Source: Platerodrilus igneus
Taxonomy: Eukaryota > Arthropoda > Insecta > Coleoptera > Lycidae
DNA length: 64,000 nucleotides
Assembly: GCA_036346225.1 (NCBI GenBank)
Contig: JARFIW010001082.1
Coordinates: forward strand, 310,001-374,000
Direction of reading: 5' to 3'
Shown here piece by piece: positions 47,670 through 57,632 of the stretch. Position 1 is the stretch's first letter; every line of letters begins with the position of its first letter. The notes beneath the pieces are model-generated. The model was not told where the DNA came from, ran no database searches, and saw nothing but the letters and a program-made list of their open reading frames with translations. Both the position numbers and the translations under genes were made by a program.

Positions 47670-48243
47670 AAATGACAGATCGTGAAGGTACCTATTCGTT
47701 TGTTCCCGACAATCTTCGTAACCTGAATTTGACGTTTGTCGAGTAAATTATACAATTTTTAATAAGTGTTTTAAGAAAAAACTGCAGTGCTAGCTTGCAA
47801 ATTGTTAACGATTCAGGTTTTAGGACACGGATAGCGTCGTTTAGCATAGTTTAGATAATTTTTAGCGGTCTAATACGATTTTTAGAAACCAACTCGTTGC
47901 TTGCTCTCTCTCTCGAACCAACGTAAATGGATCTATTGCTAACCTAGTTGCACGGCTCGTTCGGCTTTTGAGATCGGGTATTTCTCAAGGAACCAAGCAT
48001 TTTTAAAACGTAAGGCGATTACGTCGCTGCAGATTAATCTTTTCCCGAAAAACTCTTATTTCTCCCTTAATAATCGGTTTTTCGAGATAAAAACCGGCTT
48101 ACGCAACGCACGCAAAGATCCCCAACCGAACCCACGCCCTCCCTCATCCGAACCAACCCCTCGGAGGAGATACGCGAAAAGCGATCGATTCGCACCTCTC
48201 AACTTTAACACAAAGTCACGCTATCAAGATTTATGGTTTTTAG
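47670..48243 (+). repeat. Dispersed ~520-bp block, copy 3
   Basis: Most complete copy: extends about 60 bp further left than copy 2, with TTCGTTTGTTCCCGACAATC...TTTGACGTTTGTCGAG matched by 38075-38130. Unlike copies 1 and 2 it is not followed by a satellite array. Confidence 0.85.
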
Positions 48244-48700
48244 ATTTTGTAGATCATAATTGATAACGGCCCTGATTACCGAAACGCGTCTTAAAAATAA
48301 TAAAGGCAATTACAAATTGTTATAGTTATTTTACCTACTCTTGGTGATGCTGTACTTCACATAATGTGTCTGTTTTAAGTATTACAATTTTCCTACTTCT
48401 GTCCTGATGAACCCCAATTAGGGCAAAACGCGTCGAGAGGATGCCTTCGTGGCTGAATTTGACTCACTTCCCAGTTATTTCTTTACTTTGAGACTCATTT
48501 AAGACTCATTAGACCTACTTTTTTTTTAAATTATAACGTTTGGCTATGGAAAAAGGCAGTTGAGCCGAATTCCTCCGTGTCGACTGTTGCTAAAAACCTG
48601 CGATGTCAGGTGAAACGACACGAAGACACAAATTATGTGCTAGGTGATCCTGTACTTCCCATAATGCGTGTGTATTAAACATTACAACTTAATTAGAGGT
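48244..48700 (+). repeat. Short direct repeats with hammerhead-like cores
   Basis: GGTGATGCTGTACTTCACAT (48341) and GGTGATCCTGTACTTCCCAT (48643) are ~300 bp apart, each followed by ATAATG-GTGTGT and a TATTACAA/CATTACAA motif. Between and before them lie two GAAACGCGTC-like motifs (48272-48290 and 48404-48434), the second preceded by CTGATGA. The pattern suggests the tail of a retroelement, possibly Penelope-like. Confidence 0.35.
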
Positions 48701-49039
48701 TATTAATGCGTCAAAAGCCTAAGTTTAAGATTTGTGTGTTAAAGCTATGTAGAGGAGATAAGTCAGAGATGGAGATGTTTGAACTCTTTATTTTAGTATA
48801 TAAGCTATGTGTTGTGACGAAGTATTGTTTATCATTAATGTTGTATTCAGGATATTGTTTATAGGAGAAGGTTTTTGTGGATGCATTATTCTGTATTTGG
48901 GGATTAATTCATAAAAGGATTATTTCGTATCTTTATATAAAAAGAACCACAGAGCTAGCAAAAATAATTAGACGTCGGGCAATTATTTATTCATAGCACT
49001 TTTATCGACGCCCAATATGGGGCTATTAGGTACATACAA

Positions 49040-49200
49040 TCCATAGAAATATGTCTGTATGTGTGAGTCTATGTGCTTGCGTGTATATGTGTGTAATTAA
49101 GTTTGACGCACACATAAGTACACGCATACGTACACAAACACGCACTTGTACACGTACCCCTAACCGCACTCGCATGCACTCTCAAACACACACATGTTCG
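49040..49200. repeat. Alternating TG then CA tract
   Basis: An imperfect (TG)n tract (49050-49098) is followed after a short spacer by an imperfect (CA)n tract (49107-49198). The two can pair as a large imperfect hairpin and each is purine-pyrimidine alternating. Confidence 0.75.
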
Positions 49201-49259
49201 AGCGCACTAGTAGAGGAAAATCAGTGAACCCACCCCCTCATTTCCTCCAGAATCCCTCA

Positions 49260-49475
49260 TTTCCTCACTCATCTGGACCAAAAAGTTTTCTTCGACTAAC
49301 CATTTTTTATCTTTCGAGATAAATATCTCTTAAATTTTTCCTCCCACGAGATAAACCTATTTTTTTACCGCTAACATTCTGGACCAAAAAGTTTTCTTCG
49401 ACTAGCCATTTTTTTTATCTTTCATCTGAACCAAATAGTTTTCTTTGTCTAGCCATTACATCTTTCGAGATAAAC
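49260..49475 (+). repeat. Three short direct repeats
   Basis: TCTGGACCAAAAAGTTTTCT with CGACTA(A/G)CCATTTTTT follows at 49270 and 49378; a third diverged copy (TCTGAACCAAATAGTTTTCT) begins near 49425. ATCTTTCGAGATAAA is also repeated. Confidence 0.7.
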
Positions 49476-49639
49476 CTATCTTGTTTGGTATCAATTAATA
49501 TTAGAATTTTCTCAGCTACCCAAATTTCTAGGAATTTTTTAGATTGCACCATCCCTAAGGGAGCTACCCCCATTTTAAGATTTCTTACCTGTAGCGACTT
49601 TTGAGCGTCCGCATAAATTTTTTTAGTCATGCGATACAT

Positions 49640-51101
49640 CTTGTTAGCTTAGAATTTTACGCAGAATTAGAATCTGCAAACAGATTTGAAATCGGACCAC
49701 GCCCTGCAAAGTTATACTTTAAGCTCTCAAACCTCTAAATTTCGCCTTTGCTCGTATATATTTAACTCCATTTTTTAAAACCTTTTTCGCTACCCAAGGT
49801 ATATGCTTTAACCAACACAAAAATTAAGAAAACAAAAGTGTAATAATTTATTTATCCAATTTACAGTTTAATAAACTATTACAATTTTTACAAAGTATAG
49901 CATTATTTCCTGTGTGTAGCCGAAAGTTTAACCTGTAACAAAAAAGAAATTAATAGGTTGTTTAAATAGACCTGTAACAAAATGAGATTAATGTAAAAAA
50001 GAGGAGACGTGTTTTCAGTCAATAAGACATATTGTTGTTAACAATATGTTTTACCGTCCAGCGACACCACGTGGAGGTAAACACATGCCGCCGGGAACAA
50101 AGGAAATTTAATTAAAAGCAGAAAGTTTTGTTCAAAACGCTACTGTAAAATATATAGAGCAAATAAATTATTCCCTGAATGTGTTTTCAATTGCAATAAC
50201 TGACTATACAATCACAATTTAAATTACACTTTATTTAACTAAGTTACTTTAAACAAGAAATTACCGCATCCAAAAATTCCAATGCATGCTTAACAATAAT
50301 GTAGAAATGGTAAGGTCGACTTTTGATGTCCAATGTAATGTGTTTTAAATATCTAAAAGAAAGCGCATTTTGCTGGTATGAAATCTATGGAATTTCTCCT
50401 GTAATGAAAGAAGAATGCATTCGTAATTGAAAATGTATGCTACAACTTTCGCTAGATACCAGCCATGTATGTTCATTAGAAATTTTGTGTATGACATCAT
50501 TAACTACCTAAATTCCAGAATTAACAAAATGTAATAAACCAGATTAAGTACTGAAAGTAACTCGTAATCCAACAAATATTCTAGATTTCTTAACGAACAT
50601 TTGAATACTGTTTTATAATTTCTTTTCTTGGACTTTCTATTAATTATGTTGAGAATATGTTTCAATGACGCGCATTTCAAATCGAGATATAATTGCCGAT
50701 GATTTACACAAGGTAACCAGCACATATTTACGGAAAATACAAACCTCATTTAGTAGTATAATTAACGGATTCAAAACGTATATAACGCGGTGTCATTAGA
50801 AAAAAATTCTATTAGTTTCACACGCTTTCGTGTAAGTTCGTTGAAATTTTCGTTTCGTGTAGTTCTTTTTGTGGAAAGTTTTGAAGGAAGATTTAAGGTA
50901 AGTTTACATTTTTTATTAAAGTAGAACTGAATTTATTTGCAAACACCAATTATTATGTATTCGGTTATTGGTTCTTTGTATTTTAAAACATTAATTTTTC
51001 CAAAGTAATGCGCTGTATTACAGATATATTTTTTTCCAAATTTTAAAGGTATGCTTTTGCTAGAATAAAAAACAATTCTCACAAAATATTTTATTAAAAT
51101 T
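49640..51101. other. Left flank of the Polinton, boundary unresolved
   Basis: No gene. The Polinton's left terminal repeat should lie somewhere here, but its partner is beyond the right window edge so it cannot be located by self-comparison. A TATA-like motif near 50780 and a GGTAAGT donor-like site near 50896 are noted without a coding frame. Confidence 0.35.
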
Positions 51102-51579
51102 TTAATACATTAACAAAATGCTCAATAACAATACGTTTTCTTTAGAACAGCTTAAATTATTCAAACAATGGTTTAAACAGTGATTGTACCTATTACCGAA
51201 TCTTCTTAATTCTTTGAGCCTTGGAAGTAAGAAAACACTTCCATGTTTAAAATGTTGTTTGATAAATATTTTGACAGTAACTGCCTTTTCTGTTCGCCTT
51301 TAACATAGATAGTAGCATTGGGTGGTATGACTTCTTTCAGCAAATCGCCTACATTTGTATATCCACTTGTGGACTGTCCATCCCAGCTAAGCCCATGGAT
51401 TCTTTGCTTTAACCACTGAACTTGCTTTTGAAATCATCGCTTAGGGTGTTATACTCCACAGCCATGTCCAATATCTCATGCCATATTACATTATTCGCTA
51501 CATCCAAAATGGCAATCTCCTTGCAATAGAAATCACTAGTTTTGTATTGATATCCTTGTAAATCGATTATGAAACACAT
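51102..51579 (-). pseudogene. Conserved Polinton-associated protein with CFIIDLQG start, frameshifted
   Basis: The first frame (51409-51579) starts MCFIIDLQGYQYK and includes CKEIAILDVANNVIWHEI, then stops. The adjoining frame to 51102 continues with GLSWDGQ and an IYVKGEQK stretch and ends in a His/Cys-containing tail. The D-x-(Q)G start, a downstream VKG-x-xK and a C-terminal CxxxCH-like region resemble a protein widespread near arthropod virus-like transposons. The fold looks RNase H/exonuclease-like, but that is inference and I assign no activity. One frameshift near 51409 separates the halves. It is the last gene of the leftward block. Confidence 0.6.
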
Positions 51580-51594
51580 GCTTCCTGCTTCAAA

Positions 51595-52615
51595 TCACAG
51601 ATGGGAATGGGGTTCTAAGCAAATCTCCCCGTATACCCAGTTTAGGGACTTTACTCCTCCTTTATGATTTTTCATCCAGGTAATTATCTGGATGATACTA
51701 AAGCAAGTCTGTTTTCTTAATCCAACTTTTACCATCCCCAACCACGACACTAATAATTCGCGTCCGTGCTTCCGTTTCCGTAAAACTTTTTCCACTAAGT
51801 ACGTGTCGGGTGCTGCTGTGAGCTGAATTTCATCGCCGTAAAAGCACCTAGAATTGGCCGACCTTCCAAATCTTGTAGCAGATAGGTTGTCGGTCTCGTT
51901 TTTGTACTTTAACAATTTTGAATAGTTCTGTACTCCAGTTTGGGTGAAATCCTCGATCGAATACTGCTTTATATTTTGATATACGCACAATGTCTCCAAC
52001 CTTATACTTGTAACTTTTAGAAACGCTGTTAGCGGTGTAAAGTTTTATTCTTTCCGGATGTTCTTCTGCCTCCATAGGTGTCATGTTAATAGTCCGATGC
52101 GGTGTATTATTGTATTCTTCCATAACCTTAGGCAAAATATTCACCCATTTATGACTGCCTTGCAAGTAAAATCTTCTGTACAATTTGTTTTTGATTGTTC
52201 TAATCAACCTCTCGACAATAATAGCTTTGATTGCGGAATTAGTAGATTAATGTTTTATCTTATATTTTTGCATAAGATTTTAAACCAGCGGTTGTAGTAC
52301 TCTTTCCCAAAATCCGTTTGTAGATTGATTTTTAAGTTATTTTCTCCTTGCAGCATTTTGTCCAATATTTTTTCATAGCATTTGTAACTTCTGATCCAGT
52401 TTTATTTTTAAAGGTTCAGCTAAAGCATATTTTGTGAAACAGTCCACTGCTATTATAATATATTTGTACCCATTGTTCACACGCGAGTAAGGCTGCATTT
52501 CGCACAAGTCCGATTGGATAAGATCACGTTTCACATGTTTCAGATTTGTATGACGACGCTGAAAATTTTTTCTTGCAGGTTTAAATAATTCCTTAACGAT
52601 GATTTCTTTACTCAT
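51595..52615 (-). pseudogene. Polinton retroviral-type integrase with C-terminal chromo-like region, broken
   Basis: The core begins in frame 52373-52615 with LIQSDLCEMQPYS (first catalytic Asp) and YKYIIIAVDCFTKYA. It continues through LQTDFGKEYY (second Asp, about 52330) to IIVERLIRTIKNK (catalytic Glu, about 52210), then the frame 51848-52207 (EEYNNTPHRT, YKVGDIVRIS, an SH3-like C-terminal domain). A further shift near 51850 leads to FYGDEIQLTAAPDTYLVEKV, a chromo-like tail. The triad is present but spread over three frames with at least three shifts. It would integrate the element DNA. Its start ATG overlaps the stop of the fibre-like gene. Confidence 0.9.
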
Positions 52616-53276
52616 TTTTGGTTAACACTGTTGCTAAACTAATAGGGTTATCTTTATCCAATTGCACCTTTGACATAAACTGAAGCTTTGGTTTGTAGTA
52701 TTTGTTTTTATAGCTGCTGGTGACGCCTCGTAAATCGATGCTATTGCAAGACTGAGCTCCTTTTCATTTGTCTCGAAGTTGCAGTCAAATTAATAAAAAC
52801 TGTATAAACGTTTTAAAGTCAGATACAAGCTTATCCAATTTTTCATTTACATACTGTTTATTAACTGCATCAGATGGCTCAACTGGTTGAGCAAGCATTG
52901 CGATACGCTGGTTTCTTGCATTGAAGGCTTTATCTTTACGCTGTATATCATCAGAACTTTTAGACAGTATGAAAGGCTTGATTCACGAGCTTGATTACAG
53001 ATTTCTTATTAACACAATCACCATCTTCTTTAGGATCCATTACATCCACTAGCCTTCTTTTACGAAAACTAATTGTTTCTTCTCCAGACTTGAATACTAT
53101 AGTACTCTCTGATTAACACAATCACCATCTTCTTTCGGGTCTGATGAATTCACTAACCTTCTTTGCTGCATATCGTACCCATCACCATCCAACGTTAGCA
53201 CAAATCCTCGACCTGGAGGACCGCGCCGAATATCAGCATCTTTACGCTCTGAACGTCCGAAGCGGTCGATAGGCAT
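52608..53276 (-). pseudogene. Fibre-like protein with repeated VNK (phage tail-fibre type) motifs
   Basis: Starts MPIDRFGRSERKDAD at 53276. Three degenerate repeats of a (R)R(L/I)-x4-x-P-x-D-x-VN motif follow: RRLVNSSDPKEDGDCVN, RRLVDVMDPKEDGDCVN and QRIAMLAQPVEPSDAVNKQY. The last matches the DAVNKxYV signature common in phage and virus fibre/tail-collar proteins just before a trimeric coil. At least two frameshifts separate the repeats, and another precedes the C-terminal stretch that ends at 52608. Likely a virion surface component; receptor role is inference. Located between the DUF8207-like gene and integrase. Confidence 0.65.
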
Positions 53277-53304
53277 TTTAAAACTATGTAATTATTTACT
53301 GAGC

Positions 53305-54219
53305 TCACTGTATTATACCTTCTTCTCTCAACTCTTCTATTATGGATACCATCTCGTTAATGTTTTCCTCGCTTGTATTTCCAGCTCGGTTGGATGCGTC
53401 CAACAATCTCAGTCGATCCACAAGTTCATGTACATTATTCCAGTAGACATATTGCACCGGCTTTGAATTTAAACTTTTGTAAAACCGATTAGAAAAGCCT
53501 AAACCCGATCCCTTGAACTGTTTTCTTCTCTTTGGCTGTTTTCTTTCGGGATTCCTCCGAAATTCGGTGAGATATTTTTGCACATATTTGTTAAACTTTT
53601 TGTTATTTGTTGGGAACCCGCTTAAATCGTGCACCGCAAATGGGTTAAACTTTCTTCTCAAAATCGACGCAGATTTGATCATTTCCAAGTAATTCGGCAA
53701 ATCTTCATGCAAATTGAAATCGCCATCTTCGGGGCTGATGTCTTTGTAAACCAGCAGGTTGTATAAACCCTTCGTACCTGGATATATCACATTATTTAAT
53801 GTTATATCGCTAGTTTCCGGGTTAATTACCAATACACTTTTCCACAAACTCCATGTATCGGTTTCCGCATTATACTTTACTCCATAAATTGATTTGTCAA
53901 TATTTTCGTCCTCGTCTCTAGCTAACACATCCGCATAGTAAAGATGGAACGGTTCTTCTGGAACGAGTTGTTTAATTTTCTTTATAGGTACGTCCATGTT
54001 TTCAACTTTAACCTTTGTTGTAGGTGTGGAATTTTTCGGTGATCGATTGCAACTTGGAAGCGGTTATTTCAAGGGATCAATCAATTGTTTGTGCATCTCT
54101 TTGAATTTTTGCTGAGATGTAGCGTCTCCTTTTGTACGCTACAAACTTTTTCGTACAGCATCCTGCATAAGATGAAGACTGCGTTTATTCGCAATAAAAT
54201 TGTTAACATCCGTCATCAT
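53305..54219 (-). pseudogene. DUF8207-like Polinton protein with two in-frame stops
   Basis: 305 codons in one frame from MMTDVNNFIANKRS at 54219 to the stop at 53305, interrupted by TAG and TAA in the N-terminal third. The C-terminal 230 residues are open. The central YGVKYNAETDTWSLW, INPETSDITLNNVIYPGTKG and LYNLLVYK segments (a Y-G(I/V)-(R/K)Y ... G-T-x-G-L-(W/Y) core) match the domain often found in arthropod Polintons and annotated as DUF8207. A basic hinge (RKQPKRRKQFKG) and a C-terminal helix (YVYWNNVHELVDRLRLL) follow. Function unknown; basic region and gene position suggest a core or capsid-associated role. Confidence 0.8.
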
Positions 54220-54256
54220 GAAACTTTGGATGAGAACTAGCTGTTTTTGAATAATG

Positions 54257-54952
54257 TCAAATATTTATATACTCGTCGAAATTCTTCCGATACCGACCAT
54301 TATCCAAATCAAAATCTTTCACAACAGTTATAAAATTATGTTTTGAGTCACCCCAACACTGTAAACACATTTCTTTAAATTTCGGATATGTCATGTCACC
54401 ACTTATATGATCCGAAAAGATATGGCGAAGGTTTGTATCATCCTGTTTCCATAATGCGATTACATTGGTGTTATCTCTGAGTCTATGTTTTAAGGCACTA
54501 GCGTAAGTTTGACATAGATAGAACGAATCTATTGCTTTATGTCGGCCGAACGAGAAAAATTGAGTGATTTTACTTTGCTCGTTTGCAGGTATATCATCGA
54601 AAACCATAATTGAATCTTCTTTGGTATCTCTGGGTTCAATCAAATCATCGTAATTTTCAAACTCATGGTACCCAATTTCTTCTTTTAATGGTGTAAAACG
54701 TTTCTTAATAATTCGTATTTCGGTTGATATAAACTTTTGAAAACACATAAACGTTTTGGAATCTAAGACCGTTCTCGTGCAAGATCAGAGATATTAGAGC
54801 ATTAGTTTTCCACAACTCGATGGTCCAGCGAATATAGCTCGTATGTTAGACGGGAACAATGAACCATGTTTACCATCCTCTCTTGCACTAGCAATAGCAA
54901 AGTTATCATAATTCTGTATAGGTATTTTAACTTCTTGTTTCGCAGTCTCCAT
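54257..54952 (-). pseudogene. FtsK/HerA-type DNA packaging ATPase, frameshifted
   Basis: Starts METAKQEVKIPIQNY at 54952. The P-loop region reads AIFAGPSSCGK (about 54830), after which a one-base loss breaks the frame. The remainder (54257-54748) is open, with Walker B SIMVFDDIP and the downstream FGRHKAIDSFYLCQTYA block containing the sensor-like Gln. This is the family that packages genomic DNA into capsids in Polintons, adintoviruses and relatives (A32-like). The shift lies between the Walker motifs, so the copy is dead. Confidence 0.9.
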
Positions 54953-55137
54953 ATTGCTTCGAGCGTACGCTTGCTTTTGCTGCTGCTTGCGGTGATAGCT
55001 TAACGTCTCTTTCGGTATATTATATTTTTACTGATGGAGTAAATACTTGATTTACCCAGCCGAACTTCTTCTATAGCTTTTTCTAATGCTTCGTTACTGC
55101 ATCCACTACTTCGGTTTCTTATGTAATTGCGAACCAT
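54953..55137 (-). pseudogene. Psq-type helix-turn-helix segment upstream of the ATPase
   Basis: From MVRNYIRNRSSGCSNEALEK (55137) through AIEEVRLGKSSIYSISK. A one-base deletion follows, and the other frame continues NIPKETLSYHRKQQQKQ and runs straight into the ATPase start. W/S-x-E-x-L-x-x-AI-x-x-V-x-x-G, followed by a second helix and NIP-x-x-T-L, is the pipsqueak HTH pattern. It could be an N-terminal extension of the ATPase or a separate small DNA-binding protein. Normally this domain occurs in transcription factors and in pogo/CENP-B-type transposases. Confidence 0.65.
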
Positions 55138-55159
55138 GCTAACCAATACTGTCGGGGAC

Positions 55160-55280
55160 ACTTTCACCCTATGGAGCAATTTCACCCTATGGGGCAATTT
55201 CACTCTATGGAGGCAATTTCACCCTATGGGGCAATTTCACTCTATGGGGCAATTTCACTCTATAGGGCAATTTCACCTAT
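55160..55280 (+). repeat. 18-bp tandem repeat upstream of the HTH/ATPase gene
   Basis: About seven copies of CAATTTCACTCTATGGGG-type units (one with an extra base) immediately upstream, in minus-strand sense, of the Psq-HTH start. The position between two leftward genes suggests a duplicated promoter-proximal element; the coding frame through it is a by-product. Confidence 0.8.
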
Positions 55281-55427
55281 TCTGATGGAGGTAAATTCGC
55301 TCTAAAATAACTAGAACTTATGTACAGAGTGGAGATGCTCACCATTCGACAAATAAAAGTAGACTAATTGAAACAAAATAATTCCTTGCTTTTATACAAT
55401 TTTATTAAAAATATATATACAAAATAT

Positions 55428-56749
55428 TTAATTGTGAATAAATCTATTAACAATTTCCGTAAACGGATTATATTCAAACATAGAGTCATGTATAATTAAA
55501 GCATAAGCCTTCATCGACGGTTCAAAATTTCTTGAAGCTTCTAATTCCATTCTTACATCAACAGTTGCATCCTTGATGCTTTCAAATTGATGACGACAGT
55601 CGATTACAAAGACGGGTGATTCCTTAAACCTGTTGTAGTCCATTAAACATTTATTTGACGATTTGTTCGGATAGTATTTTTCCATAAAAGATGCATAAGA
55701 CAGGTACGCTGGCAAGTAGTCATTCTGCTCGAAATCCAAATTTAATCGACCTTGAGGGAACATCTGAGAGTTTAAAAACACTTTGACATTGGTTATATTG
55801 GCATTCGTAAAGCTTGTAGCATTTTCTTCTTTCCTGTCGTACTTCCCATTTTGCAGCGCCAGTAATATCCACCGAGCCTTCTCTGTTTCGTTCGATACTT
55901 TAATTCTCCATACTTGCGACTTTGATTGTGTTAGAGACGGTAATTCATGTAGTTCCCATTTTCTGAATGCAACCATTATAGATGATTGATTTTGCATTTC
56001 CGAAAGCAGCGACGCCTTGGCGAAGTCACTTAATGTTATATGCGGACCTCCCATGAAATACGTTGTATTTTGAACGTTACTGTATTTCCAATCGACTTGT
56101 AGCAATTTACGTCCGACTTGGATCTGATTAAAATCAGCTCTTGAGGCATGTTGACGATAGTTTTCTTGTAATCTTCAAAAACCCAAAATGGTTTTAGCGG
56201 TATAGCACAACTAAACCGTCCATCTTGGAATATGGTATCGGGTTTCCACCCGGTATGTGTAATAGATTTTGTTTCTGATTCTTCCATGGATACTAAACCT
56301 TTAATAGTTCTTGTAATTCCAGGGATTCGACAGACATCTATTATTTGATTATTACCCAATTTGTATTGAATTTCCTCAAACAGAAAATATGGTGCATTTC
56401 TAGTAAACTCGTAAGCTTTAGGGTCTGGTTCTGCTGCTCTAATCGGGTCTACAGTTGTTGACGCTTCCCTTAATGTTTCCGTAGGCTTATAGGTACCCTT
56501 TATAAATATAAAACTTTCATGGGGTATGTGATGTTATCACTGCTCTGGATTTCAATTGAAATTCGATCGTTGTTTTCTGCATTCAATGTAAAGGGAAGAT
56601 ATGTATAATAATCTTCTTTATTATGGTTTCATCTAATTTATAACCTCCAAACACATCCAATTTGGGTACGTCCTCATATTAAGCCTTCCAAGTTTAACGT
56701 TTTCATCACCGTGGAGATCTAAGCTGCGTTTACTTCTGCCTCCCATCAT
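55428..56749 (-). pseudogene. Polinton major capsid protein (double jelly-roll), frameshifted
   Basis: About 440 codons. Probable start MMGGRSKRSLDL at 56749, overlapping the end of the preceding small ORF. The N-terminal third is spread over several frames (shifts near 56660 and 56520). The middle (to 56036) contains NAPYFLFEEIQYK, followed by RIPGITRTIKGL and WKPDTIFQDGRFS. The C-terminal 225 residues (55428-56105) are open, with RKWELHELPSLTQ, RWILLALQNGK and the C-terminal ESIKDATVDVRMELEASRNF block. This region order is diagnostic of arthropod Polinton hexon-like capsid proteins. A frame change between 56036 and 56105 joins the last two parts. It forms the icosahedral shell. Confidence 0.88.
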
Positions 56750-56891
56750 TTATAACTTTTAATCCCAAAGATTTTAAGAAACGTATTTCTTCTGCTGTAA
56801 GTCTCTCAACAACTTGACGCTTTGACGCCGTATTCACTTCTAATCGTCTGGGGGTGTTGTAGCGTGCTTTATATACAAAATCGATAGGCAT
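56730..56891 (-). CDS. Small conserved 53-residue Polinton protein
   Basis: MPIDFVYKARYNTPRRLEVN... from 56891, with LTAEEIRFLKSLGLKV near the C-terminus, stop at 56730-56732. Intact. It lies between the minor and major capsid genes, abuts the former (3 bases) and overlaps the start of the latter. Small proteins ending in an (L-x-x-x)FLKSLG(L/F)KV motif are seen at this position in related elements. Function unknown. Confidence 0.65.
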   Translation of the reverse strand: MPIDFVYKARYNTPRRLEVNTASKRQVVERLTAEEIRFLKSLGLKVINDGRQK

Positions 56892-56893
56892 TT

Positions 56894-57632
56894 TCAGCTA
56901 CTTTTTATTTCCAGTCTCACACAGGTGTATGTTTCCGGGGAAAAGTTTACCAATTCACCCAAATGATCGACTAGTCTGATTGTAATATTATCAATTTCTG
57001 TCACGCTCAGCGGATAATATATGACGTGGTTAGGTTCCTTTTCCAGATTATACCCGGGTGGTACAGATAGACTGAATTCGAATATGCTGTGCGTAAGAAA
57101 ATTGTTTCTGAACGATCCGCTGGTGATATTGGTTTCCACAAAAATGTTTGAGACCGATATTATGTTCACTTGCTGATTAGCGATATGTACGGTATCTGCA
57201 GTCAATTTGCGGTTGGTAAACCCCAAGATGCTTCCAATATTGTTTTTACGGTTTGCCCCAAAATCAATCGGTATACTGCTTCGTATAGAACACTTTAATG
57301 TATTATTGTTGGCACTCAGTTTAAAATATTTTCAATGTTCTCGTTGATGTCCGGCTTCTGACTGAACCATTTTTGAAAACATCCTGTATATATGCATTTA
57401 TTTCTTCTAATTCGTATGATCCGGGTTCAATGGTCATTCTGCGATGTTCTGGATCGTTAAAGTACAAGATGTTGTTTCCTGGATGTATGTTTTGCACAGT
57501 GTTACAAGTGTACAGTCCCACTAGACCCAAAGCATATTCACCGTCCTGTTTCAATTTAATTGGTGGGTAAATGGATCCTGTCGATATGACATTACCATAC
57601 CCGAACACGCTCACTGTTTTAGCCATTGTCAC
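56894..57632 (-). pseudogene. Polinton minor capsid (penton-like) protein, one frameshift
   Basis: Starts MTMAKTVSVFGYGN at 57632. The first part contains YPPIKLKQDGEYALGLVG and TIEPGSYELEEINAYIQ. A shift near 57320 moves to the frame ending at 56894, with ILGF-like sequence, then VNIISVSNIFVETNITSG, EFSLSVPPGYNL, VIYYPLSV and RLVDHLGELVNFSPET. The GSYE(I/L)E(D/E)I, SVPPGY and DxxGE(L)VNF motifs are the recognised signature of the Polinton penton-like single jelly-roll protein, which occupies capsid vertices. Start overlaps the end of the protease gene by 14 bases. Confidence 0.88.

Noticed and set aside
49415..49639. 74-residue minus-strand ORF before the Polinton
   Set aside because: Overlaps the short direct repeats at 49260-49475 and shows no domain; likely chance.
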